From assembly GCA_003009755.1 (NCBI GenBank), contig PXUB01000043.1, positions 16,646 to 80,645 of the forward strand: DNA of 64,000 nt, read 5' to 3'. The notes beneath the pieces are model-generated. The model saw nothing but the letters and a program-made list of their open reading frames with translations, was not told the origin of the DNA and did not search any database. Below, in pieces: positions 1 to 8,300 of the stretch. Within the stretch, counting starts at the first letter, position 1. Each line of letters begins with the position of its first letter. The DNA comes from Thermoplasmatales archaeon SW_10_69_26. GTDB lineage: Archaea; Thermoplasmatota; SW-10-69-26. Both the position numbers and the translations under genes were made by a program.

Positions 1-1
1 C

Positions 2-1000
2 CGCGACGTGCCGATCAACTTCATCTACGTCAACTGCGAAGTCGTGGACACGCAGTACCGGGCGCTCACCCACATCACGAACCATCTCGTGAACGACTGG
101 GACGAGCGGGTCCCCTTCACCGGATGGCCGACCGACGAGGTGTACGCCAAGCTCCGCGAGCGCCTGGAGGCTTCCGAGGGGGTCACGATCATCGTCCTCG
201 ACGAGGTCGACAACCTCGTCTTCAAGGACGGCGACGGTCTCCTGTACAACCTCTGCCGCGTGAACGAGGACATGGAGGAAGCCAAGGTCAGCCTCATCGG
301 CATCTCCAACGACCTCCGGTTCACCGACTTCCTGGACCCCCGCGTGCGGTCCTCCTTGGGGGAAGAGGAGATCGTCTTCCCGCCCTACAACGCCGACCAG
401 CTGCGCGACATCCTGCAACAGCGCGCCGACATCGGCTTCCACGATGCCAAGCTCGACGACGACGTCATCCCGCTGTGCGCCGCCTTCGCCGCCCAAGAGC
501 ACGGGGACGCCCGCCGCGCGCTCGACCTGCTGCGCGTGGCCGGCGAGCTCACCGAACGCGAGGACTCCGAGCGCACGACCCAGGACCACGTCCGCAAGGC
601 CCAGAACAAGATCGAGCTCGACCGCATCACGGAGGTCGTCCGCACCCTTCCGATGCAGAGCAAGGTCCTGTTGCTGGCGATCCTCCTCGGCGAGGAGAAC
701 AACTCCAGCGAGACCGACCGCCAGGCGCTCATCACCGGCGAGGTCTACGACATCTACGAGGAGCTGTGCCAGGCGGCCGACATCGACGTCCTCACCCAGC
801 GCCGCATCACCGACCTGATCAGCGAGCTGGACATGCTGGGCCTGATCAACGCCCAGGTCAAATCCAAGGGACGCTACGGACGCACCAAGGAGATCCAGAT
901 GAGCGTCCCGCTCGACGGCACCAAGTCCGTGCTCCGCGAGGACCCCACCATCGACGAGATCGCGGACTACAACCCGAACCGCCAGGCCCGCCTGATCTGA
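2..1000 (+). CDS. orc1/cdc6: Orc1/Cdc6 replication initiator, 5' end outside window
   Basis: AAA+ initiator that binds origin boxes and loads the MCM helicase. The frame is open from the first bases, so the N-terminus with Walker A lies upstream of the window. Visible are the Walker B segment IIVLDEVDNLV about 60 residues in, a sensor-1 segment LIGISND near residue 100, and a C-terminal winged-helix region from about residue 200. About 330 residues remain of a usual 380-420. Its position shortly before the two polymerase D genes matches the replication cluster seen in Thermococcales, so an origin may lie just upstream. Family assignment is firm; the missing N-terminus cannot be judged. Confidence 0.93.
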   Translation, partial: RDVPINFIYVNCEVVDTQYRALTHITNHLVNDWDERVPFTGWPTDEVYAKLRERLEASEGVTIIVLDEVDNLVFKDGDGLLYNLCRVNEDMEEAKVSLIGISNDLRFTDFLDPRVRSSLGEEEIVFPPYNADQLRDILQQRADIGFHDAKLDDDVIPLCAAFAAQEHGDARRALDLLRVAGELTEREDSERTTQDHVRKAQNKIELDRITEVVRTLPMQSKVLLLAILLGEENNSSETDRQALITGEVYDIYEELCQAADIDVLTQRRITDLISELDMLGLINAQVKSKGRYGRTKEIQMSVPLDGTKSVLREDPTIDEIADYNPNRQARLI

Positions 1001-1058
1001 ACCGTGGGCACCGAGGCCCGCCCGCCGGGGCCACCCCCCGGTGGGTCACGGCCGCGGG

Positions 1059-1066
1059 TTTCTTAA
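1059..1066 (+). promoter_or_regulatory. TATA-like box for the first signal peptidase gene
   Basis: TTTCTTAA in an otherwise very G+C-rich stretch, centred about 26 bases before the GTG at 1089. This spacing fits a leaderless archaeal transcript and supports that start over an upstream GTG at 1041. Confidence 0.6.
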
Positions 1067-1088
1067 GCCGTCACGACAACCGTCCCGC

Positions 1089-2096
1089 GTGGGCGGTCTC
1101 CGCGACTACGTCTACATCGCGCTCGCCGTCGTCGCCGTCTTCGGCGTGCTGTTCGCCGTCACCGGCAGCTGGCCCCCGGTCCTGACGGTGCAGTCGAACT
1201 CGATGATGCACGTCAACGAGACCGAATACCGCGCCGGCCAGGGGCACGCCCGGGCCGAGGACGTCGGCTTCGGTCGCACCGGGACGATCGACCCCGGAGA
1301 CCTCGTGCTCGTCGAAAGCGTCGACGACCCCGAGGACATCGAGACCTTCGCCGGCAGCGACGACACCCGCTATGGCGACGACGGCGACGCGCTCGTCTTC
1401 CAGCGCACCGGCTCCGGCACCGACCTCACCATCGTGCACCGAGCGATGACCTACGTCGAGGCCGAAGGCGAGGGCGACAACCGGACCTACACCGTCGAAT
1501 GGACCGAGGAATGGCTGCTCCCGCCCGAGGAGCTGGCCACGTGCAGCCGCGAGCCGTCCTTCAGGTGCACGTTCGACGAACGCGGTGTGTTCATCCCCGA
1601 GATCGGCGTGTTCGAGTGCCCGCAAAGCGGCCCGCCGTCGCGGGGCGGCCTCGGCGAGTCACGGTGCGAGAACCCCACGCCCAAGCCGTTCCTGGGCTCG
1701 GGGTTCCTGACGAAAGGTGACAACGAGGCCACGAACCCCGGCGCCGATCAGGCGCCCACCCGTCGGGGCGAGACGGCCCTGAACCCCCAACCGGTCGTCA
1801 TGGAGCAGATCCGAGGCGTGGCGCGCGGCGAGCTGCCGGCGCTCGGTGTCTGGAAGGTCGCCTTCTCCGGCACCCAGATCCACAACGCCGAGGTCCAGAA
1901 CCACGACTACTTCCTGCGCATCGGCAACATGGTCGCCCCCGCCGACGTCTGGGCCCTGGCCTTCGGCGAGCTCGTTGCGATCAGCGCCTCACCGATCGCG
2001 ACCACGATCGGCCGCCAGCTGTGGGAGGGTCGAGACGAGGAGCGGGTCCCGGAGCTGTCCGTGCTCCGCCGCGCCGCCGAGGGCAAGGAAACGTAG
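1089..2096 (+). CDS. Sec11-type signal peptidase paralogue 1
   Basis: Membrane serine peptidase of family S26 that removes signal peptides outside the membrane. One N-terminal membrane segment (residues about 5-24) is followed by the Ser box (SNSMMH), a His in the HRAM segment, and a later GDN box (TKGDNEATNPGAD) that supplies the acidic residue; this Ser-His-Asp layout is the archaeal/eukaryal type. Between the His and GDN boxes lies a long insertion with several Cys residues, which makes the protein (335 residues) much longer than usual archaeal signal peptidases. The GTG at 1089 is chosen because of the TATA box 26 bases upstream. A near paralogue follows at 2366. Catalysis is inferred, and a specialised substrate is possible. 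Confidence 0.8.
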   Translation: MGGLRDYVYIALAVVAVFGVLFAVTGSWPPVLTVQSNSMMHVNETEYRAGQGHARAEDVGFGRTGTIDPGDLVLVESVDDPEDIETFAGSDDTRYGDDGDALVFQRTGSGTDLTIVHRAMTYVEAEGEGDNRTYTVEWTEEWLLPPEELATCSREPSFRCTFDERGVFIPEIGVFECPQSGPPSRGGLGESRCENPTPKPFLGSGFLTKGDNEATNPGADQAPTRRGETALNPQPVVMEQIRGVARGELPALGVWKVAFSGTQIHNAEVQNHDYFLRIGNMVAPADVWALAFGELVAISASPIATTIGRQLWEGRDEERVPELSVLRRAAEGKET

Positions 2097-2119
2097 ACCG
2101 CCGTCGGGGGATCTTGGGC

Positions 2120-2323
2120 AGCTTGGAACGTTCCCACGCCAGCGGCTTACCAATGCGTTATCGCGTCTGGAAGTTCCGTGGGCCCGGGGCTTCTTGATGT
2201 CGCGTCATCGGCTTGTGGAACGTCATCGCGTTCGGGGGGCTTCGCGGATACCGCGGCCCCCTTTTTGATGGAACGTTCCTGCTTGACTGCGTCTGCACGG
2301 ATACCGCGGGACGGAAAGTTTCG
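2120..2323 (+). repeat. Dispersed element A, copy 1 (plus degenerate partial copy)
   Basis: The full copy runs about 2204-2323. It holds a hairpin with outer stem GGGGGC/GCCCCC (2235-2240 with 2256-2261) and inner stem CGCGG-ATA-CCGCG, then a T-run, the palindrome GGAACGTTCC, and a second module GCGGATACCGCGG. Related copies occur at 10344, 10469 (both inverted) and 33315. A degenerate head of the same element lies at about 2120-2180. The hairpin plus T-run would also act as a terminator for the upstream gene. Confidence 0.65.
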
Positions 2324-2365
2324 AGGGCAACCGTTTTCAGTCTGGTCAGCCTCGCCTGGGCTACG

Positions 2366-3388
2366 ATGAGCGACGGGGACAGCCTGGCCCGCGACTTGCT
2401 CGTAGCGGCGGCGGTCGTGGGCGGCATCATCCTGGCCCTCGTCCTCTACACGGGCAACTGGCCACCGCCGGTCGTCGTCGAGTCCAACTCGATGATGCAC
2501 GTCGACGAGGCCGAGTACGAGGGCAACGTCGGCGACACTCGCGCCGAGGACGTCCCCTTCGGCCGAGCCGGTACCATCGATCCCGGCGACCTCGTCCTCG
2601 TCAAGCAGTTCGACACGGTCGAGTCGATCTCCACCTACGCCGACGAGGAGGAGTCACGCTACGGGAGCGTAGGCGAGGTCGTCGTCTACTTCCCCGGTGG
2701 CGACCAGCGACGGACGCCGATCATCCACCGGGCCATGACCTACGTGCAGGTCGACGACACCTCGGAGGGCCCGCGGACCTACGAGGTCCGCTGGCACAGC
2801 GACTGGGACCGCAACGTCGGGTGCGACAGCCCCGACGACAACGAGTGCGTCCAACCGGGCGAGTGCTCGGAGAACGGCCGCGGGCGCCTCACCTGCACGT
2901 TCGAGCACGGGTTCCGCCTGCCGGCGTTGCTTCGCAAAGGCGGCTCGCACGTCTACCAGCCGAGCAACTCCGGATTCATCACGCAGGGCGACAACGTCGC
3001 GGGCAACCAAGCCCCCGACCAGGCCACGCCGGCCTTCGACCGCGGCCCGGTCGAGGGCGAGTGGATCAAGGGCGTGGCGCGCGGCGAGCTGCCATGGTTC
3101 GGCCTGATCAAGCTCGCCGTCACCGGCGAGCCGGGGAACACGGTCGGCGTCCGCGACCATCCGTACTATGCCACGATCGGCTTCATGACGGCGGCCCAGG
3201 ACCTGTGGGTCATGCTCGTCGTGGGGCTCGGCGTCGTCGCCTTCGCCCCCGTCGGCGTCGACTACGGGATCCACCTCGTCCGCCGGCGGCTGTCCACCGA
3301 CCGTCGACCACCACCGGGAACCCGGGAGACGACGGCTCCCCCCGAGGAAGAGGCCGCTGGCGACGAGGTCCGCATCGACCTCGAGTAG
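2366..3388 (+). CDS. Sec11-type signal peptidase paralogue 2
   Basis: Second S26 peptidase, closely similar to its upstream neighbour. It has an N-terminal membrane segment (residues about 8-28), Ser box SNSMMHV, HRAMTYV with the His, and TQGDNVAGNQAPDQ as the GDN box, plus a C-terminal hydrophobic segment (about 275-295) before an acidic, Pro-rich tail. Like paralogue 1 it carries a long Cys-containing insertion before the GDN box. The ATG at 2366 is chosen because the open frame upstream overlaps repeat element A and lacks protein-like sequence. Tandem duplication is evident; division of labour between the two is unknown. Confidence 0.8.
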   Translation: MSDGDSLARDLLVAAAVVGGIILALVLYTGNWPPPVVVESNSMMHVDEAEYEGNVGDTRAEDVPFGRAGTIDPGDLVLVKQFDTVESISTYADEEESRYGSVGEVVVYFPGGDQRRTPIIHRAMTYVQVDDTSEGPRTYEVRWHSDWDRNVGCDSPDDNECVQPGECSENGRGRLTCTFEHGFRLPALLRKGGSHVYQPSNSGFITQGDNVAGNQAPDQATPAFDRGPVEGEWIKGVARGELPWFGLIKLAVTGEPGNTVGVRDHPYYATIGFMTAAQDLWVMLVVGLGVVAFAPVGVDYGIHLVRRRLSTDRRPPPGTRETTAPPEEEAAGDEVRIDLE

Positions 3389-3517
3389 CCCGCGTTCACT
3401 GGGGTGGGGGCGCAGGCTTTTTCCTCCCGAGCCGCATCCCGCCTCGCGGGCCCGACCTCGACGTCACCGGCCACCGCTGGCGGCCGGGTCGCCCCCACGG
3501 GGCAAGAGGGGAGTGGG

Positions 3518-5356
3518 ATGGACCAGGAAACGATCGTCAAGTTCCTATCGGAGCGCGGAACCCTCGTCCAGCCCGAGGCTCTCGACTACCTCTCGCAGCT
3601 GTCGGAACCGATGGACCGGCTCGAGGAGGGCCTGGGCCGCGGCCACGAGGTCCCCTTCGTCCTCACCGTCGACCACGTCCGCCGGATGCTCGACGGGGCC
3701 GACGAGGAACCGGCCGAACCCGACCGCCTACCCGAACCCGACGTCCGGGAGGCCCAACCCCCCCAAAGCGAGACCGAGAGCCCGCCCTCGCCCTCGACGG
3801 GGGAGCCCGAGGACGACGCCGGGCCCGTCCGCGGGGACCCGCTCGGCCGCTCGCCCGAGCCCGACACCGGGACGCAGCCGGACCCACCCAGCGGTGGCCC
3901 TCCCCGCCCGGACCCGCCGGACGAGCAACCCAGCCAGGCCGAGACGCGGACGAACGGCGGCACCGCGAGCCCGCAGGTCCCCGAGAACCCGCCGAGGGCG
4001 GACCCCGCCACCAGCGACTCCTCGGCCCAGACCGAACGCCAGGTCGCCCAGGCCGCCGCCGAGCAGGTCAAAGTCGAGCTCGACATCACCGGCGAGAGCA
4101 CCTGCGAGGGCACGATCGACGACTTCACGAAGCTCTTCCGCGACCGCTACAACAAGATGCGCAGCCTGCTGCGCAAGCGCCGCGACGTGCGCAGCGCCGT
4201 GCGCATCGGCGACCTCGACAAGGGCGGCCAGGAGAAAGCCGTCATCGGGCTCGTCGACGACGTGAAGACGACGAAGAACGGCCACCGCATCCTCACGCTC
4301 GAGGACGACACCGGCCAACTCGTCGCCCTCGCCCAGAAGGACGAGCAACGCCTGCTCGAGCTCTCCGACCGCCTGCTGCTCGACGAGGTCGTCGGCGTCA
4401 CCGGCGAGCTCGTCCGCGGCCGCCGAGGCGACGACCTGTTCATCGTCGAGGAGATCGTCCGCCCCGACGTTCGCATGGACCGCGATCCCAGCGGCGGCGG
4501 CCCCGGCTCGGTCGTGTTCGCCTCCGACGTCCACCTGGGCGCGGACACGTTCATGCGCGACGGCTGGGACACCTTCATCGACTGGCTGGCCGACCGCGTC
4601 GCCACCCGGCCCGGCGAGGACGGCGTCCGCTACCTCGTCGTGCCTGGCGACCTCGTCGAAGGTGTCGGTGTCTACCCCGGGCAAGAGGAGATCCTGCGCA
4701 TCGAAGACATCTACGACCAGTACGCCGCGGCCGCCAAGACGCTCGAGCGGTTGCCCGACGATCTGCACATCATCGTGCAGCCGGGCAACCACGACGCCGT
4801 CCGCCCGGCCGAACCCCAGCCCGCGCTACCCGAGCAGATCCAGGACCTGTTCGGCCCGAACGTCGACTTCGTCGCCAACCCCTGCCGGCTGTCGATCACC
4901 GGCGTCGAGACGCTGCTGTACCACGGCGTCTCCCTGTTCGACTACTTCGAGGCCCTGTCCAACTGCGATCTCACGAAACCGGTGGAAACGATGGAGGAGA
5001 TGCTGCGCCGCCGCCACCTGTGCCCGCCCTTCGGCGGTGAGACCCCGCTGGCCCCCGAACACGAGGACCACCTCGTCATCGACCCCGTGCCCGACATCTT
5101 CGTCACCGGGCACGTGCACGCCGCCCGCACCGGCGAGTACCGGGGCTCGCGACTCGTCAACGCCGCCACCTGGCAAGCCCAGACCGACTTCCAACGCATG
5201 CGCGGCTTCGATCCCGACCCCTGCCGCGCCTTCGAGGTCGACCTCGAGACGCTCGGCGTCACCACCTGGAAGTTCGACCACGCCGAGGGTACCGGCGAGG
5301 CCAAGCCCGTGACCGAGGACGTCTCCCGCGAGAAGCTCGGGGCGGTGAACGGATGA
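3518..5356 (+). CDS. polB: DNA polymerase D small subunit DP1
   Basis: DP1 is the exonuclease subunit of the archaeal replicative polymerase PolD. An N-terminal helical segment is followed by a long Pro/Asp/Glu-rich linker (about residues 70-190), an OB-fold region (about 240-320) and a calcineurin-type phosphoesterase domain with DVHLG (337), GNHD (about 423) and GHVH (about 530). These are the metal ligands needed for 3'-5' exonuclease activity. The ATG at 3518 follows a purine-rich GAGGGGAGTGGG stretch and starts the conserved part. The last four bases overlap the start of the DP2 gene (ATGA), so the two subunits are translationally coupled. Confidence 0.95.
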   Translation: MDQETIVKFLSERGTLVQPEALDYLSQLSEPMDRLEEGLGRGHEVPFVLTVDHVRRMLDGADEEPAEPDRLPEPDVREAQPPQSETESPPSPSTGEPEDDAGPVRGDPLGRSPEPDTGTQPDPPSGGPPRPDPPDEQPSQAETRTNGGTASPQVPENPPRADPATSDSSAQTERQVAQAAAEQVKVELDITGESTCEGTIDDFTKLFRDRYNKMRSLLRKRRDVRSAVRIGDLDKGGQEKAVIGLVDDVKTTKNGHRILTLEDDTGQLVALAQKDEQRLLELSDRLLLDEVVGVTGELVRGRRGDDLFIVEEIVRPDVRMDRDPSGGGPGSVVFASDVHLGADTFMRDGWDTFIDWLADRVATRPGEDGVRYLVVPGDLVEGVGVYPGQEEILRIEDIYDQYAAAAKTLERLPDDLHIIVQPGNHDAVRPAEPQPALPEQIQDLFGPNVDFVANPCRLSITGVETLLYHGVSLFDYFEALSNCDLTKPVETMEEMLRRRHLCPPFGGETPLAPEHEDHLVIDPVPDIFVTGHVHAARTGEYRGSRLVNAATWQAQTDFQRMRGFDPDPCRAFEVDLETLGVTTWKFDHAEGTGEAKPVTEDVSREKLGAVNG

Positions 5357-8300
5357 CCTCCGGCTACTTCGACTCCCAGACCACCACGCCCTCGATCGAT
5401 CCCGAGGATCTCGACGAGCACCGCATCGAGACCGACGGGGTGGACGTCCACGCCGAGAACCTCGGCGCCCAGCGCGCCTACTTCGAGCGCATCACCGAGG
5501 AGGCCCATCGCTCCTTCGACATCGCCAAGCAAGCCCGCCGGCGCGGGTTCGATCCCGAGCTCGAACCCGAGATCCCTTTCGCCGAGGACCTGGCCTCCCG
5601 CGTGGAGGCCCTCGTCGGCCCCGAGGGCGTCGCCGAGCGGATTCGCGAGCTCGCCGACGAGTACGACCGCGAGAACCTCGCCCTCACGATCAGCAAGGAG
5701 ATCGCCGAGGAGCGCTTCGGCGAGCACGAGGGTCCCGAAAGCGCCCTCGACCAAGCCATCCGCACCGGGCTGGCGATCCTCACCGAGGGCATCCTCGTCG
5801 CCCCGCTGGAGGGCGTCGCCGAGGTCAGGGTCCGCGAGAACAACGACGGCACCCAGTACGCGGACGTCTACTTCGCCGGCCCGATCCGCGCCGCCGGCGG
5901 AACCGGGCAAGCCCTCAGCGTGCTCATCGCCGACGTCGTCCGCCGCGAGCTCGGGCTCGGCGCCTGGCAGGCCACCGAGGCCGAGGTCGAGCGGATGAAA
6001 GAGGAGGTCCCCGCCTACAAGCGGGCCCAGGGCCTCCAGTACACGCCTCCGCCCGAGGAGATCGAGGCCATCATCGCCAACCTCCCCGTCGGCGTCAACG
6101 GCGAGGGCACCGAATCCGAGGAGGTCTCCGGCTACCGCGATCTGCCCCGGGTCGAGACCAACCAGCTGCGCGGGGGCGCCTGCCTCGTCGTGGCCGAAGG
6201 CCTGACCCTCAAAGCCCCGAAGATCCTCAAGCACGTGGACCACCTCGGCCTCGAGGGCTGGGGCTTCCTCGACCAGCTCGTCGGCGGGGGCGACGACGAG
6301 GGCGACGCGGGCGAGGACGACACGACCGAGATCAAGCCCGTCGAGACGTTCATCAAGGAGCTCACCGCCGGCCGCCCGGTGTTCAGCCACCCGATGGCGA
6401 CCGGCGGCTTCCGCCTGCGCTACGGCCGCGTGCGCAACGCCGGTCTCGCCGCGACCGCCGTCCACCCCGCCCTCACCGTGCTCGTGGACGATTTCCTCGC
6501 CGTCGGCACCCAGCTCAAGGTCGAACGCCCCGGCAAGGGCACGATCGTGACGCCCTGCGACGAGGTCGAACCCCCGATCGTGCGCCTCACCGACGGCACC
6601 GTCCGGGAGGTCGACAGCGTCGAGGAGGCCCGCGAGCTCGGCATCACGGTCGACAAGATCCTCGACCTGGGCGAGATGCTGGTGCCCTACGGCGAGTTCC
6701 TCGAGAACAACAAGCCGCTGCCCCGGAGCGCCTGGTGCTCGGAGTGGTGGACCAAGCTCCTCGAGGACCAGGGCGAGGACGTGCCCGAGATCCGCGACGC
6801 CCAGCCCGCGCTGGCCTTCGCCGTCGCCGAAGACACCGGCACCCCGCTGCATCCGCGCTTCACGCTGATGTGGCACGACGTCGACCGCGAGGCGATCGTC
6901 ACCCTCGTCGACGCCATGGACGAGGCCCGCCTCGAGGCCGGCCGCCTCGTGCTGCCCCGCGAGGAGGACGTCAAGCACACCCTTGAGGCCTTGGGCGCCA
7001 CGCACGAGGTCACCGGGGACGACGAGCTCCGCCTGGACCCCCGCTGCTCGGTGCCCGTCCTCCGCGGCGCCGGCTACCGCGTCGACGAGGACCAGCTCGT
7101 CCGCGCCGAGGAACCGCCCGCCGACCTCGAGGACCCCCAGGCGTTGGCCGAGCACCTCTCCGGCGTCCCCCTGGAACGCAAGGCGCCCTGCCGCATCGGC
7201 GCCCGCATGGGCCGACCCGAGAAGGCCGCCGAGCGCGAGATGAGCCCGCTCGTCCACGGCCTGTTCCCGATCGGCAACGCCGGCGGCCTGCAACGCAAGA
7301 TCGGCGACGCTGCCAACAAGGGCACGATCGGGTCCACCGGCGACGAAGCCTTCGACACGATCGACGTCGGCCAACGCGAGTGCTCGAACTGCGAGATCGA
7401 GACGCTCAAGCTCGACTGCCCCGAGTGCGGCGGCCGCACCCGCCCCACCGACGCCGAGTGGCCCGAGCCCGCCGAGATCGAGCTCGGCGACCTCGTGGAC
7501 GAGGCCCTCGACCGGCTGGAGCTCAACCGGCTGCCGGACCCGGTCAAGGGCGTGCAGGGCCTCACCAGCCAGAGGAAGCTGCCCGAACCGATCGAGAAGG
7601 CCATCTTGCGCGCCGAGCACGACGTCAGCGCGTTCAAGGACGGCACCTGCCGCCACGACATGACCGACCTGCCCCTCACCGAGTTCCGCCCCGCCGAGAT
7701 CGGCACCCCTGTCGAGAAGCTGCACGAGCTCGGCTACACCCACGACGTCCGCGGCGACGAGCTCACCGACCCCGACCAGCTCGTCGATCTGCACGTTCAG
7801 GACGTCGTCGTCAACGAGGGCGCGCTGGAGTACATGGCGCGCGTTGCCGACTTCGTCGACGACCTGTTGACCCGCCTCTACGGGATCGAGGCCTTCTACG
7901 ACCTCGACGACCCCGAGGACCTGGTCGGGCACCTCGCCGTCGGCCTCGCCCCGCACACCAGCGGCGGCGTCCTGTGCCGCATCATCGGCACCACGAAGGC
8001 CGCTGGCCACTTCGGCCACCCCTTCTTCCACGCCGCCAAGCGGCGGAACTGCTTCACAGGTGACACCGAACTCCTCGTCTACGACGACGGCGAGGCTCGC
8101 AAAACCCGCCTCGACGAGCTCGTGGACCCCGCCGTCGAGGACAGGGGCCGTCCGATCGACGCCCACGGCACCGAGGCCGCCGAGCCCGACGACGAGCTCG
8201 CGGTCCTCTCGCTGGACCCCGACACCGGCCAACCCACCCGCCACCCGGTGACCAAGCTCATCCGCGGCCGCACCCAGGAGTGGGTCGAGATCGAGACCAC

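Noticed and set aside
2213-2365. N-terminal extension of signal peptidase paralogue 2
   Set aside because: It overlaps repeat element A and lacks protein character; the ATG at 2366 begins right before the membrane segment.
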